A stretch of 64,000 nucleotides of DNA from Ruminococcaceae bacterium Marseille-P2935 (GTDB lineage: Bacteria; Bacillota; Clostridia; Oscillospirales; Ruminococcaceae): positions 372,001 to 436,000 of the forward strand of contig LT629952.1 in NCBI GenBank assembly GCA_900104565.1, read 5' to 3'. Shown in pieces: positions 1 through 8,007 of this stretch. Position 1 is the stretch's first letter; each line of letters opens with the position of its first letter. Position numbers and translations under genes: made by a program. Below the pieces are notes generated by a model. That model saw only the letters and a list, made by a program, of their open reading frames with translations. It did no database searches and had not been told where the DNA came from.

Positions 1-2
1 TA

Positions 3-404
3 AAACATGAGGGTGGTGTGCTGATTACTGTACGAGATTCAGACAAGCATGATATCATCCCGATAGCCGACAAACTTCAGCAACTGGGTTTTACTTTATA
101 TGCAACTGGTGGAACAGCGTTAAGGCTGAATAAAAACATGATTTCGACCAACGCAGTTCGGAAAATCAGTGAACCGGAACCCAATATCATGACCTTGATT
201 GAGAGCGGAAAGATTGATTATGTGATCTCAACCTCTAAAAAAGGCAGAATTCCACAATATGATAGTGTAAAAATCCGCCGCAAGGTGGTAGAACGTGCCA
301 TTCCATGTTTGACTTCCCTTGATACTGCCAAAGTGCTGACCGAGTGTCTGGCAATGGAAAAATCAATCTATGAAGTCGATTTAGTAGATATCACTAAGAT
401 ATAA
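3..404 (+). CDS. carB: Carbamoyl-phosphate synthase large subunit, C-terminal fragment (5' end outside window)
   Basis: The reading frame is open from the window edge, so this is the 3' end of a longer gene. The 130 or so residues match the MGS-like regulatory domain that ends CarB. It opens with the typical LITVRDSDKHD strand-helix start, followed by an ATGGTA turn, and carries the STSKKGRIPQYDSVKIRRKVVE stretch that binds allosteric effectors in this family. CarB makes carbamoyl phosphate from bicarbonate, ammonia and ATP for pyrimidine and arginine synthesis. An internal GTG at 18 could be mistaken for a start, but the frame continues upstream. Identification is by family recognition. Confidence 0.88.
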   Translation, partial: KHEGGVLITVRDSDKHDIIPIADKLQQLGFTLYATGGTALRLNKNMISTNAVRKISEPEPNIMTLIESGKIDYVISTSKKGRIPQYDSVKIRRKVVERAIPCLTSLDTAKVLTECLAMEKSIYEVDLVDITKI

Positions 405-492
405 CAGCATAGATTTGCTGTTGGTAGCTGAATAAGTATTTGCAATTTGTGTGACTCAAAAAACATAGTCGTGTTTAAAGTGCTTAAAAACC

Positions 493-537
493 TCAAGGGA
501 CGGGTTGCTTTTGGCAAGCTGTTCCTTGAAATTTTTT
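493..537 (+). terminator. Rho-independent terminator downstream of carB
   Basis: TCAAGGGAC and GTTCCTTGA form an outer stem, with an inner GGTTGC/GCAAGC helix containing one mismatch. A run of six T follows. It lies about 90 bases after the carB stop and would end that operon. Confidence 0.7.
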
Positions 538-561
538 ATCGATTAATCTTTAAGCGGATTT

Positions 562-878
562 TTGGCTCTTCGTGAGATTAGAACAGCAGATGACGAAATA
601 TTACGAAAAATCTGTCGCCCAGTTATCGTGTTTGATGATCGCTTAAGACAATTGCTGCAGGATATGGCCGAAAAATCATGTATGCCAATCAAGGGGGAGT
701 GCTGGCAGTCTGCCAAGTGGGTATTTTAAAGCGAGCTGTAGTGATTGATATAGGGGAGTGCCTTATCAAACTAATCAATCCTGTTATTGCCTTGCAGCCC
801 GATACACAGCTTACAAGAGAAGGTTGTAACCTTTCGAAGAACATATTGAAAAGTGTCGTTAAACATGGCGCTGATTAA
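562..878 (+). pseudogene. def: Decayed peptide deformylase gene
   Basis: From a TTG at 562 the frame reads ALREIRTADDEILRK...FDDRLRQLLQDMAEK, the N-terminus of a peptide deformylase. Near 675 the reading frame shifts by one base and the homology continues as MYANQGGVLAVCQVGILKRAVVIDIG and later INPVI. The family motif GxGLAAPQ has become GGVLAVCQ, the EGCLS motif has become EGCNLS, and the metal-binding HExxH region is absent. Peptide deformylase removes the formyl group from nascent proteins. With a frameshift, damaged active-site motifs and a missing C-terminus, this copy cannot be functional. A working def gene should exist elsewhere in the genome. Confidence 0.75.
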
Positions 879-993
879 GTTTGACAAAAAGCTCATCTTA
901 TGCACGACTCGCTTGGTTCGAATTCTTGAAGAAGTTTTTTTACACCAACCGGCACTGCCGGCGTTTTTTCTTGCACGAAAGCCAACAACAAAA

Positions 994-1026
994 CGAGAGT
1001 GCTTTGGATTTTCCAAAGCACTCTCG
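994..1026 (-). terminator. Terminator of the rpsF-ssb-rpsR operon
   Basis: A perfect 15-bp stem (CGAGAGTGCTTTGGA and its complement) closes a 3-base loop. Read on the minus strand it is followed by TTTTGTTGTTGG. It lies just downstream of the rpsR stop codon. Confidence 0.85.
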
Positions 1027-1038
1027 TTTATAAAAATA

Positions 1039-1284
1039 TTATTCGCTTACATACGGGAACAGTGCAAGATGACGAGCACGTTTAATTGCAATAGTCAGCT
1101 CGCGCTGATGATGTGCACAGGTACCGGTAACTCTGCGGGGAACAATTTTTGCCCGTTCGCTGAGGTATCTTCTCAGACGTGCAACATCTTTGTAATCGAT
1201 ATTATCAACACGGTCAACACAGAAGGCGCAAACTTTCTTTTTGCCTCTTCTGCCACGGTTATTATTTCTCTCTGGTCTTTCCAT
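1039..1284 (-). CDS. rpsR: 30S ribosomal protein S18
   Basis: The 81-residue protein matches S18 in length and sequence. It has a basic N-terminus, the [10 protein letters not shown] segment, then [48 protein letters not shown]-like helices typical of S18 (here LALFPYVSE at the end). It binds S6 and 16S rRNA in the platform of the small subunit. The start ATG has an AAGGAGG site about nine bases upstream. It is the last gene of the conserved rpsF-ssb-rpsR operon and is followed by a strong terminator. The two retained Cys residues of the CxxC-type motif suggest the zinc-containing form of S18. Confidence 0.97.
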   Translation of the reverse strand: MERPERNNNRGRRGKKKVCAFCVDRVDNIDYKDVARLRRYLSERAKIVPRRVTGTCAHHQRELTIAIKRARHLALFPYVSE

Positions 1285-1329
1285 GGTTCAAAACCTCCTT
1301 ACATATTATTTGAACTTGATGTTTTACCC

Positions 1330-1788
1330 TTAAAAGGGCAGATCGTCGTCGGTATCAATCTCTTGAAAATCGCCAATATCGCCACTAGCGTAAGATACGG
1401 AAGGGGCAGTAGGCGCTGCCGGAGCAGTGAAGCCGGATGCCGGCGCAGCGGATTCGGAAGCAGCTGAAGCATTTTTGCTTTCAACAAAGCTGACATTTTC
1501 GGCCAAAACTTCAACAGCAGTGCGCTTGTTGCCGTTTTTATCCTCATAGTTACGAGTTTGAATGGTGCCGTCAATTGCAATCATATTTCCCTTACGAAAA
1601 TATTTCGAGATAAACTCAGCAGTTTGGCGCCACGCAACAATGTTAATAAAATCGGTCTGACGTTCACCACCGCGGGAATAAGGCCGATTAATTGCAACCG
1701 AAAAAGAGACAACAGAAATACCATTAGGGGTTTGCCTCAGTTCAGGGTCAGCAGTTAATCTTCCAACAAGGATAGCTTTGTTTAACAT
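1330..1788 (-). CDS. ssb: Single-stranded DNA-binding protein
   Basis: 152 residues. The N-terminal 105 residues form the OB fold of bacterial SSB, beginning MLNKAILVGRLTADPELR with the following FSVAINRPY strand. The middle is low-complexity and rich in Ala, Ser and Pro. The C-terminus ends in the acidic tip DDDLPF, which recruits replication and repair partners. It coats ssDNA during replication, recombination and repair. It sits between rpsF and rpsR, the usual arrangement in Firmicutes, and is probably cotranscribed with them. Confidence 0.97.
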   Translation of the reverse strand: MLNKAILVGRLTADPELRQTPNGISVVSFSVAINRPYSRGGERQTDFINIVAWRQTAEFISKYFRKGNMIAIDGTIQTRNYEDKNGNKRTAVEVLAENVSFVESKNASAASESAAPASGFTAPAAPTAPSVSYASGDIGDFQEIDTDDDLPF

Positions 1789-1806
1789 AATAACACCACC
1801 CCTTGA

Positions 1807-2106
1807 TTATTCGCCTTTTTTCACGATCAGGCTTCTGAGAATTCCGTCTGTGATCTTGTAAACACGATCAAGCTCTGCAGGAAGTTCTGGTGAGCTTGTA
1901 AAATCGATGAGGAAATAGTAACCTTCAGTTTCATCGTTAATTTCGTAGGCCAATCTGCGTTTGCCCCATTCATCAACGTTGTTGATGGTACCATTGTTGT
2001 CATTGATCAAAGTTTTGAACTTTTCGATCATGGCAGCAATGCCTTCCTCACCCAACTTGGTGTTCAGCACCACTACAGTCTCATAATTGTTGGATAAATT
2101 CGCCAT
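1807..2106 (-). CDS. rpsF: 30S ribosomal protein S6
   Basis: 99 residues from the ATG at 2106 (MANLSNNYETVVVLNTKLGEEG). This start is chosen because AAGGAGG lies eight bases upstream, whereas the open frame extends another 11 codons with no ribosome site. The protein has the S6 features EWGKRRLAYEINDETEGYY and a final VYKITDGILRSLIVKK strand. S6 pairs with S18 on the 30S platform. It is the first gene of the rpsF-ssb-rpsR operon, whose promoter must lie in 2107-2255. Confidence 0.95.
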   Translation of the reverse strand: MANLSNNYETVVVLNTKLGEEGIAAMIEKFKTLINDNNGTINNVDEWGKRRLAYEINDETEGYYFLIDFTSSPELPAELDRVYKITDGILRSLIVKKGE

Positions 2107-2255
2107 TTTGTACACCTCCTTCTGGACATTAGACCCCATATTATTTCAACGGGGTAAGGATAGTTGCCGCAGACATACTGCAACTAGTAAATTATATCAG
2201 CTTGTACCTCACAAGTCAATATAAACAAAAAAGAAAGAATTATTTCTCACTTACG

Positions 2256-3125
2256 CTATAATGAAGCAGCTATATTTTTTAAATATTCTCTAAAGTCCGC
2301 CCCAACCTCTTTGTGCTGTAAACCAACTTCGACAATCGCTTGTAAAATTCCAAGCTTATTCCCCATATCATATCGGGTGCCAATAAAATCGACGCCCATC
2401 ATGCCTTCTGTTTTGCAAAGCTGCAGCATGGCATCGGTCAATTGAATTTCGCCGCCAGCGCCTGGTGTTGTATTTTCTAGAATGGAAAAGATTTTAGAGG
2501 GAAGAACACAGCGACCTAAAATAGAAAAGTTTGAAAACTCTTTTCCAGGAGCTGGTTTTTCAACCATATCGGTAACCTTATACAAATTATCTTTGACGGG
2601 GTCAATTTTTAAAGAACCATATTTGGAAATCATGTTGGCAGGAACTTCTTTCATTCCTACTACACCAAGGCCATGCTGATCATATACGTCAATCAGCTGT
2701 TTGCAAACAGGGTTTTCGCCAATAATTACATCGTCCCCATAAAGCACTGCAAAGGGTTCATTTCCTACAAATGCCTTGGCACAGTATACGGCGTGTCCAA
2801 GCCCTTTGGTTTCTTTTTGACGAACGTATTGAATATTAGCCAATTTTGAAATTGCCACCATTTCTTCATAAACGTCCTGTTTCCCGGCTTTAAGCAGGCG
2901 TTCTTCCAGTTCGGGTGCACGGTCAAAATGGTCTTCTACGGTAGTTTTACCACGGCTTGTAATAATTAAAATATCTTCGATTCCTGATTTTACAGCCTCT
3001 TCTACTATATATTGAATAGCTGGCTTGTCTACAATAGGGAGCATCTCTTTGGGCATCGATTTTGATGCAGGAAGCACCCTCGTTCCGAGACCAGCTGCTG
3101 GAATAACGGCTTTACGAATCTTCAT
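2256..3125 (-). CDS. galU: UTP-glucose-1-phosphate uridylyltransferase
   Basis: 289 residues. It makes UDP-glucose from UTP and glucose-1-phosphate for cell-surface glycans. The nucleotide-binding signature AAGLGTRVLPASKSMPKEMLP is near residues 8-28, with KPAIQYIVEEAV following. Other family motifs are YGDDVI near residue 130, a VEKP segment and a GGEIQLTDA segment near the C-terminus. The ATG at 3125 has GGAGG nine bases upstream; an in-frame TTG at 3134 overlaps that site and is rejected. The gene lies downstream of the RING-type protein gene on the same strand, with a gap of about 35 bases. Confidence 0.95.
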   Translation of the reverse strand: MKIRKAVIPAAGLGTRVLPASKSMPKEMLPIVDKPAIQYIVEEAVKSGIEDILIITSRGKTTVEDHFDRAPELEERLLKAGKQDVYEEMVAISKLANIQYVRQKETKGLGHAVYCAKAFVGNEPFAVLYGDDVIIGENPVCKQLIDVYDQHGLGVVGMKEVPANMISKYGSLKIDPVKDNLYKVTDMVEKPAPGKEFSNFSILGRCVLPSKIFSILENTTPGAGGEIQLTDAMLQLCKTEGMMGVDFIGTRYDMGNKLGILQAIVEVGLQHKEVGADFREYLKNIAASL

Positions 3126-3159
3126 AAGAAACAACCTCCAAAAACTTATCTTTTGTTAT

Positions 3160-4182
3160 TTAAAGTGCTGACAGAATAGTGGCTACAATTGCAATAGAAA
3201 CACCAAAGCTGATGGCAACCACAACAGCAACCGACCCTATGCAAAGGGCAATACTGGTACGGCCCTTTTTAGCTAATACAACAGTATATTGTCCATCTTC
3301 TAAAGATTCACCACGGTCAACAAAGCCTTGGCGAATCTTTTTAATAGTAGAAATACAAAAACGATAGTAAAAATAGTTGGCAAAAGCGGCCATAAATGCG
3401 CGGGTGACAAAGCCAATGATTTGACAAATTTGCAATGCAGTTGCAATACTGGCCATTTTAGGGGTTTCCAGCAGGGAGTAGATGTTCATAAAATCTTGCG
3501 GATTCGGCAGAACACCACTGGACAATATATCTTTAAAATAATAAAAAACCAGTAAAAAGGACGGAATCATGCATACGAGACTAATTGCCAGCAATAGAAT
3601 GCCAACCCAAGTCATCTTGCGGAAAAAGAAATAAATATAATTTAAAAAGAAAGACGACCAGTTAAAATTGACCCGACGGCCTGTTTTATTAAAAAACTGA
3701 AACCGGATTAAATAGTAAGGAGCACTTGGCCCAACAAACTGAGCCAAATCCTTTATTTTAATACCATCCAACTCTTCTTCGGGGTTTAAGCCTGCAAAGG
3801 GCACAGTATAAGGGTTGTAGATGGTTTGCCCCGACTGATAAGAAGTTGTATGGGGTTGTCCGGTTCCGGAAGAGCCTGGCTGCTGAGCAGATGATTGAGT
3901 TTGATTAGCTGGCCGATAGGCTTCAGGGTTTATATAAGGGTTGTTGTTGGTGGTTGAAGCCGGTTCACTTGCTGTTACTGCTGCAGCTGGAGTGGTGGAA
4001 GCGGATTGAGGCATCTTCCAAAGTTTGCCTTGTTCGTGCTGTCCAGAAAGCACACAGTCACCATGTTCAAGATAGCAGGCGCGGTGATGCGGCGCACCGC
4101 AAACAGGGCAAACAACAATATCATCATCGTCTGAAAATTTTTGATGACAGGCTGGGCATTCTACACCGGTGTATTTTCCCAA
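3160..4182 (-). CDS. RING-type zinc ribbon membrane protein with a DUF2628-like domain
   Basis: 340 residues in three parts. Residues 1-45 carry CPAC, CPVC, HHRAC and a later Cys, a treble-clef pattern of the prokaryotic RING finger type 1 group. Residues about 55-125 are a low-complexity Ser/Thr/Pro/Gln linker. The C-terminal 200 residues contain YYLIRFQFFNKTGRRVNFNWSSFFL, typical of DUF2628, followed by several hydrophobic segments ending in a long one at the C-terminus. The start appears to be TTG at 4182 with GGAGC about eight bases upstream. The protein is probably an inner-membrane protein with a cytoplasmic zinc head. Its function is not known. It precedes galU on the same strand. Confidence 0.75.
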   Translation of the reverse strand: MGKYTGVECPACHQKFSDDDDIVVCPVCGAPHHRACYLEHGDCVLSGQHEQGKLWKMPQSASTTPAAAVTASEPASTTNNNPYINPEAYRPANQTQSSAQQPGSSGTGQPHTTSYQSGQTIYNPYTVPFAGLNPEEELDGIKIKDLAQFVGPSAPYYLIRFQFFNKTGRRVNFNWSSFFLNYIYFFFRKMTWVGILLLAISLVCMIPSFLLVFYYFKDILSSGVLPNPQDFMNIYSLLETPKMASIATALQICQIIGFVTRAFMAAFANYFYYRFCISTIKKIRQGFVDRGESLEDGQYTVVLAKKGRTSIALCIGSVAVVVAISFGVSIAIVATILSAL

Positions 4183-4271
4183 ACTATGTCAGCTCCTTTA
4201 GCAGATTTTTTATTAAAAACCAAAAGTAGTTAGTATATGAAAACATTATATACTATTTGGGCATAAAAACC

Positions 4272-4334
4272 AAGAATAACCGGTTAAATTTACAATTTCG
4301 ACGTAAAACTATGAATAGATTACCGGTTATTCTT
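4272..4334. repeat. Long inverted repeat in the RING gene / prfB intergenic region
   Basis: AAGAATAACCGGT at 4272-4284 is exactly complementary to ACCGGTTATTCTT at 4322-4334, separated by 37 bases. There is no clear T-run on either side, so it is not a standard terminator. It sits between two divergent genes, upstream of both. Confidence 0.6.
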
Positions 4335-4441
4335 TACATTACTACGTAACTTAATTATAATAAAATTGTCTGTGAACTTATTTGGGCAGAGAATTACTGT
4401 GCGGATGTTCTGCCTGTTTTATTCCATTAACGTGCAGAGAA

Positions 4442-5572
4442 ATGGCGGAAAATATGCTTCAGTTTGAAGAAATGCGTTTAGAATTGCTGGAACTTCGCCC
4501 GCAAATTGATGACCTTGCGGAGGCAATTGGGTATGTTCAGTTAAAAGAAGAGCTTAACCAGCTGGAACAAAAGGCAGCAGACCCTAATTTTTGGGGGGAT
4601 CTGGCTGCTTCTCAAAAGGTATTACAGCAAACAGCACAGGTGAAATCCAAAATAGGAATGTTGGATCATTTGCGCAGTTCATATGAGGATACCATGGTTT
4701 TAATTGAACTGGCCAATGAGGCGGAGGAAGAATCTGAGGTTGAAGGGGTGCGTCTTGGCATTGACACCCTGAAAGAAGAGTTGGAAACTCAAAAACTAAC
4801 TACGCTGCTCTCTGGTGAATATGATGCTAAAAATGCAATATTAACCTTTCATGCGGGTGCAGGCGGTACCGAAGCACAGGATTGGGCACAAATGCTTTAC
4901 CGGATGTACACCCGTTGGGCAGAGCGGCACAAATTTAAAGTAAAAGTACTGGATTTTCTGGACGGTGATGAGGCAGGCATTAAAAGTGCATCCATATTAA
5001 TTGAGGGAATGAATGCCTACGGCTTTTTAAAGTCGGAAGCTGGTGTTCATAGACTGGTGCGTGTATCTCCGTTTGATTCATCCGGGCGGCGACATACCTC
5101 TTTTGCATCAATTGAAGTAATGCCGGAAATTGATGATGATGTTGAGATTGAAATTCGGGAAGAAGACCTTAAGGTAGATACTTACCGTTCTGGCGGCGCA
5201 GGCGGCCAGCATGTTAACAAAACCGAATCTGCCATTCGGATTACTCATATTCCAACCGGAGTTGTTGTAGCTTGCCAAAACGAAAGAAGCCAGCATCAAA
5301 ATCGTGAGGTTGCAATGAAAATGCTCCGTTCCAAGTTAGCGGAGATTAAAGAGCGTGAGCACCTGGAGCGTATAGAGGATATTAAAGGCGTGCAAAAAGA
5401 AATTGGTTGGGGTTCTCAAATTCGTTCTTATGTATTTATGCCATATACGATGGTAAAAGACCATCGTACCAACTTCGAAATGGGTAATATTACGTCTGTG
5501 ATGGACGGGGACCTGGACGGGTTCATCAATGCTTATTTAAAAGCATCCAGCAAAGGGGAGCTGTTACAATGA
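4442..5572 (+). CDS. prfB: Peptide chain release factor 2
   Basis: About 376 residues. RF2 ends translation at UAA and UGA. The SPF tripeptide that reads the stop codon is at about residues 209-211, and the catalytic GGQ of domain 3, in RSGGAGGQHVNKTESA, is at about 254-256. The N-terminal helical domain (LRPQIDDLAEAIGY) is intact. Many bacterial prfB genes have an in-frame UGA and a programmed +1 shift near codon 26. None is present here, so that autoregulation is absent. The start is uncertain: ATG 4442 or ATG 4454 (MLQFEEMRLELL, close to the usual RF2 N-terminus). The stop overlaps the next gene by four bases. Confidence 0.95.
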   Translation: MAENMLQFEEMRLELLELRPQIDDLAEAIGYVQLKEELNQLEQKAADPNFWGDLAASQKVLQQTAQVKSKIGMLDHLRSSYEDTMVLIELANEAEEESEVEGVRLGIDTLKEELETQKLTTLLSGEYDAKNAILTFHAGAGGTEAQDWAQMLYRMYTRWAERHKFKVKVLDFLDGDEAGIKSASILIEGMNAYGFLKSEAGVHRLVRVSPFDSSGRRHTSFASIEVMPEIDDDVEIEIREEDLKVDTYRSGGAGGQHVNKTESAIRITHIPTGVVVACQNERSQHQNREVAMKMLRSKLAEIKEREHLERIEDIKGVQKEIGWGSQIRSYVFMPYTMVKDHRTNFEMGNITSVMDGDLDGFINAYLKASSKGELLQ

Positions 5573-6690
5573 GGGTAGAGCTTTGCTGCCCCTGTATGTT
5601 TGGTCTGGAGAGTATTCTTGCGTTTGAGGTAAAAAAGATTGGCGGAGAAGACGTACGGGTCAGTGACGGAAAGGTAACTTTTTGTGGTGACCTTTCACTG
5701 GTAATAAAAGCAAATTTATGGCTAAGAACAGCTGAACGCGTTCAGTTGGTATTAGGCAGTTTTACAGCAAAAAGCTTTACCGAGCTGTTTGATCAAACAG
5801 TTGAATTGCCTTTTGAGCAGTTTATTGGAAAATCGGATGCATTTCCTGTGAAAGGCTGGGCGCTTAATTCTCAACTGCACAGTGTGCCAGATTGCCAGTC
5901 TATTATCAAAAAGGCGGCTGTAAAAAGGCTGGAAAAATGTTATGGAGTCAGCTGGTTCCAGGAGACAGGTGCACCGCGTCAAATTATGTTTTCCATTTTG
6001 AAGGATGAGGTCACTATTATGCTGGATACCTCAGGCCCGGGGCTGCATAAGCGCGGTTATCGCCAAAACTCTACAGAGGCACCGTTAAAAGAAACGTTGG
6101 CGGCAGGTATTGCTGATCTGGCAAGGGTAAAGGCAGATAGTTTTGTTTGTGACCCGTTCTGCGGGTCAGGAACCCTGCTGATTGAAGCGGCGTTGCGCGC
6201 ACTTAACATTGCACCGGGAATCCGGCGTCATTTTGCATGCGAAAAGTGGGGGGTTATACCAGAACAAGACTGGAAAACCGAACGCGAGGCAGCAATGGAT
6301 TTGATAGACCGTCAGGCAAAATTTTCGGCCGTCGGGTACGATATTGATGCGGATGCGGTTGAACTGACCAAGCAAAATGCAATGAAGGCCGGCGTAGGGG
6401 TAAGGATTAAAACAGCTCAGGCAGACATTAAACAGTTGAATCTTTCCGGAGAAAATGCCATATTGCTTTGCAATCCACCTTATGGCGAGCGCTTATTGGA
6501 TAAAAAACAGAGTATGGAGATTTACCGTACTATGGGAACTGTAATGCCGGTAGGATTGGGAAAGAGCTATTATATTATTACTCCGTGTGAAGAGTTTGAA
6601 CAGGCTTTTGGGCGCAAAGCAAATAAACGACGCAAACTATTTAATGGTGGAATCCGCTGCCAGCTGTATTCTTATTTTAATCTGAGATAA
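5569..6690 (+). CDS. rlmL: THUMP-domain rRNA guanine-N2 methyltransferase, RlmL/YpsC type
   Basis: 373 residues. The N-terminal 160 residues form a ferredoxin-like plus THUMP RNA-binding region. The C-terminal half is a class I SAM methyltransferase. It has DPFCGSGTLLIEAA near residue 190 for SAM binding, YDIDADAVELTKQNA for the acidic ribose contact, and the catalytic NPPYGERL near residue 305, typical of N2-guanine methyltransferases. Bacillus YpsC and E. coli RlmL modify 23S rRNA G2445; that substrate is inferred from the family. The ATG overlaps the prfB stop (ATGA), so the two are translationally coupled. Confidence 0.88.
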   Translation: MRVELCCPCMFGLESILAFEVKKIGGEDVRVSDGKVTFCGDLSLVIKANLWLRTAERVQLVLGSFTAKSFTELFDQTVELPFEQFIGKSDAFPVKGWALNSQLHSVPDCQSIIKKAAVKRLEKCYGVSWFQETGAPRQIMFSILKDEVTIMLDTSGPGLHKRGYRQNSTEAPLKETLAAGIADLARVKADSFVCDPFCGSGTLLIEAALRALNIAPGIRRHFACEKWGVIPEQDWKTEREAAMDLIDRQAKFSAVGYDIDADAVELTKQNAMKAGVGVRIKTAQADIKQLNLSGENAILLCNPPYGERLLDKKQSMEIYRTMGTVMPVGLGKSYYIITPCEEFEQAFGRKANKRRKLFNGGIRCQLYSYFNLR

Positions 6691-7185
6691 GAACCTGACC
6701 CGTTACCGTCATGAAACATGCCGAACCGGTTCCCAGAACCTTGTTGCTTTGCAAGAAGAACCTGACCCGTTACCGTCATGAAACATGCCGAACCGGTTCC
6801 CAGAACCTTGTTGCTTTGCAAGAAGAACCTGACCCGTTACCGTCATGAAACATGCCGAACCGGTTCCCAGAACCTTGTTGCTTTGCAAGAAGAACCTGAC
6901 CCGTTACCGTCATGAAACATGCCGAACCGGTTCCCAGAACCTTGTTGCTTTGCAAGAAGAACCTGACCCGTTACCGTCATGAAACATGCCGAACCGGTTC
7001 CCAGAACCTTGTTGCTTTGCAAGAAGAACCTGACCCGTTACCGTCATGAAACATGCCGAACCGGCTCCCAGAACCTTGTTGCTTTGCAAGAAGAACCTGA
7101 CCCGTTACCGTCATGAAATATGCCGAACCGGCTCCCAGAACCTTGTTGCTTTGCAAGAAGAACCTGACCCGTTGCTGTCACGGAA
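6691..7185. repeat. 67-bp tandem repeat array (seven units plus a partial eighth)
   Basis: Units begin GAACCTGACCCG at 6691, 6758, 6825, 6892, 6959, 7026 and 7093, with a diverging eighth at 7160. Units 1-5 look identical. Units 6 and 7 share GGCTCCC for GGTTCCC, and unit 7 also has ATATG for ACATG. Each unit holds small palindromes: GAACCGGTTC, GGTTC CCA GAACC and TTGC TTT GCAA. The array starts directly after the rlmL stop codon. Because 67 is not a multiple of three, it does not encode a protein repeat. There are no unique spacers, so it is not CRISPR. Confidence 0.97.
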
Positions 7186-7239
7186 CACAACAAACTGGGT
7201 TCTCATAGCCCTGTGGTACAGGATAAATGCCCCGGTGAA

Positions 7240-7264
7240 ATTACTCCTTCGGGGTGATTTTTAT
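7240..7264 (+). terminator. Rho-independent terminator after the repeat array
   Basis: ATTACTCC and GGGGTGAT pair (with two G-T wobbles) around a TTC loop, followed by a T-rich tail. It could end the prfB-rlmL transcript after the repeats. Confidence 0.6.
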
Positions 7265-8007
7265 AAAGGTTTAGTTATGAAAGACCAAACTTATTTTGTA
7301 GTTAATAAGAAGAAAAGGGGCGAGTAGCCGGAACTTGGTATATGTTTCAAGGCTTGTTCACATTTTACAAAAACTCCTGTGATACAATCAAAAATGAAAA
7401 GATGGGCGGTTGTACACTAACATAATGAACTCTTATTTGTTTTTGATTGGAATTATTTGCTGAAAGAATCAATTAGTTACGCATGGTGTTTATGGTATCA
7501 TTAGCTATAGAGCAATTATGAGACAATGGTTAGCCACTTATACAGCACTGCTGTTTCGCGATCAGGGTATCATAACTGCAAAGCAGATATGATATCAATT
7601 ATGGCCAACGGCTCACCGCCTACGCGGCAGCTGCCTTTTGACGGCCAATTATACCGTTTACTTTTCGTGTTCTTAGTATTATGTCAACAAACAGGACATC
7701 ATTTTGTATTGAGTCGGGCACTGTAAGGCAAATGTGCGCGCCCCTTGGGTATTATTTTGTGTAAGTGCAGAAAGCAAATTCATTTACACGTTGTGTTTAT
7801 ATATCATATTCTCACGCGAACCAATACCCAAGGAAACAACAACTTCAAAGGCGTATACGGACTGAAGTTTTCCATTGGGAAGTGTATGCAACTGAATGTC
7901 TTCAGCTTTCTTGTGCTTATTGTAATACAGTAGGATCAATACTCTTTTGATAGAAACCAGGTGCCAGGCAATGTTTGTTTTTTTAAACACAGTTGGAGGT
8001 TTGGCAG
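7265..8007. other. Gene-poor intergenic stretch
   Basis: About 740 bases in which no open frame has both a ribosome site and recognisable protein character. A GC-rich island near 7600-7650 stands out from the AT-rich surroundings and may be a relic. The last bases carry the ribosome site of the next gene. I see no RNA gene that I can name. Confidence 0.6.

Noticed and set aside
853-1467. Long plus-strand frame across rpsR and ssb
   Set aside because: It runs antisense to two certain genes and has no protein family character.
4382-4560. Programmed frameshift in prfB
   Set aside because: The reading frame is continuous and no in-frame TGA with a slippery CTT is present.
6691-7185. CRISPR array
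   Set aside because: The repeats are head to tail with no unique spacers, and no cas genes are near.
7046-7327. 93-codon open frame within the 67-bp repeats
   Set aside because: It is made of repeat sequence and lacks a ribosome site; the repeat length is not a multiple of three.
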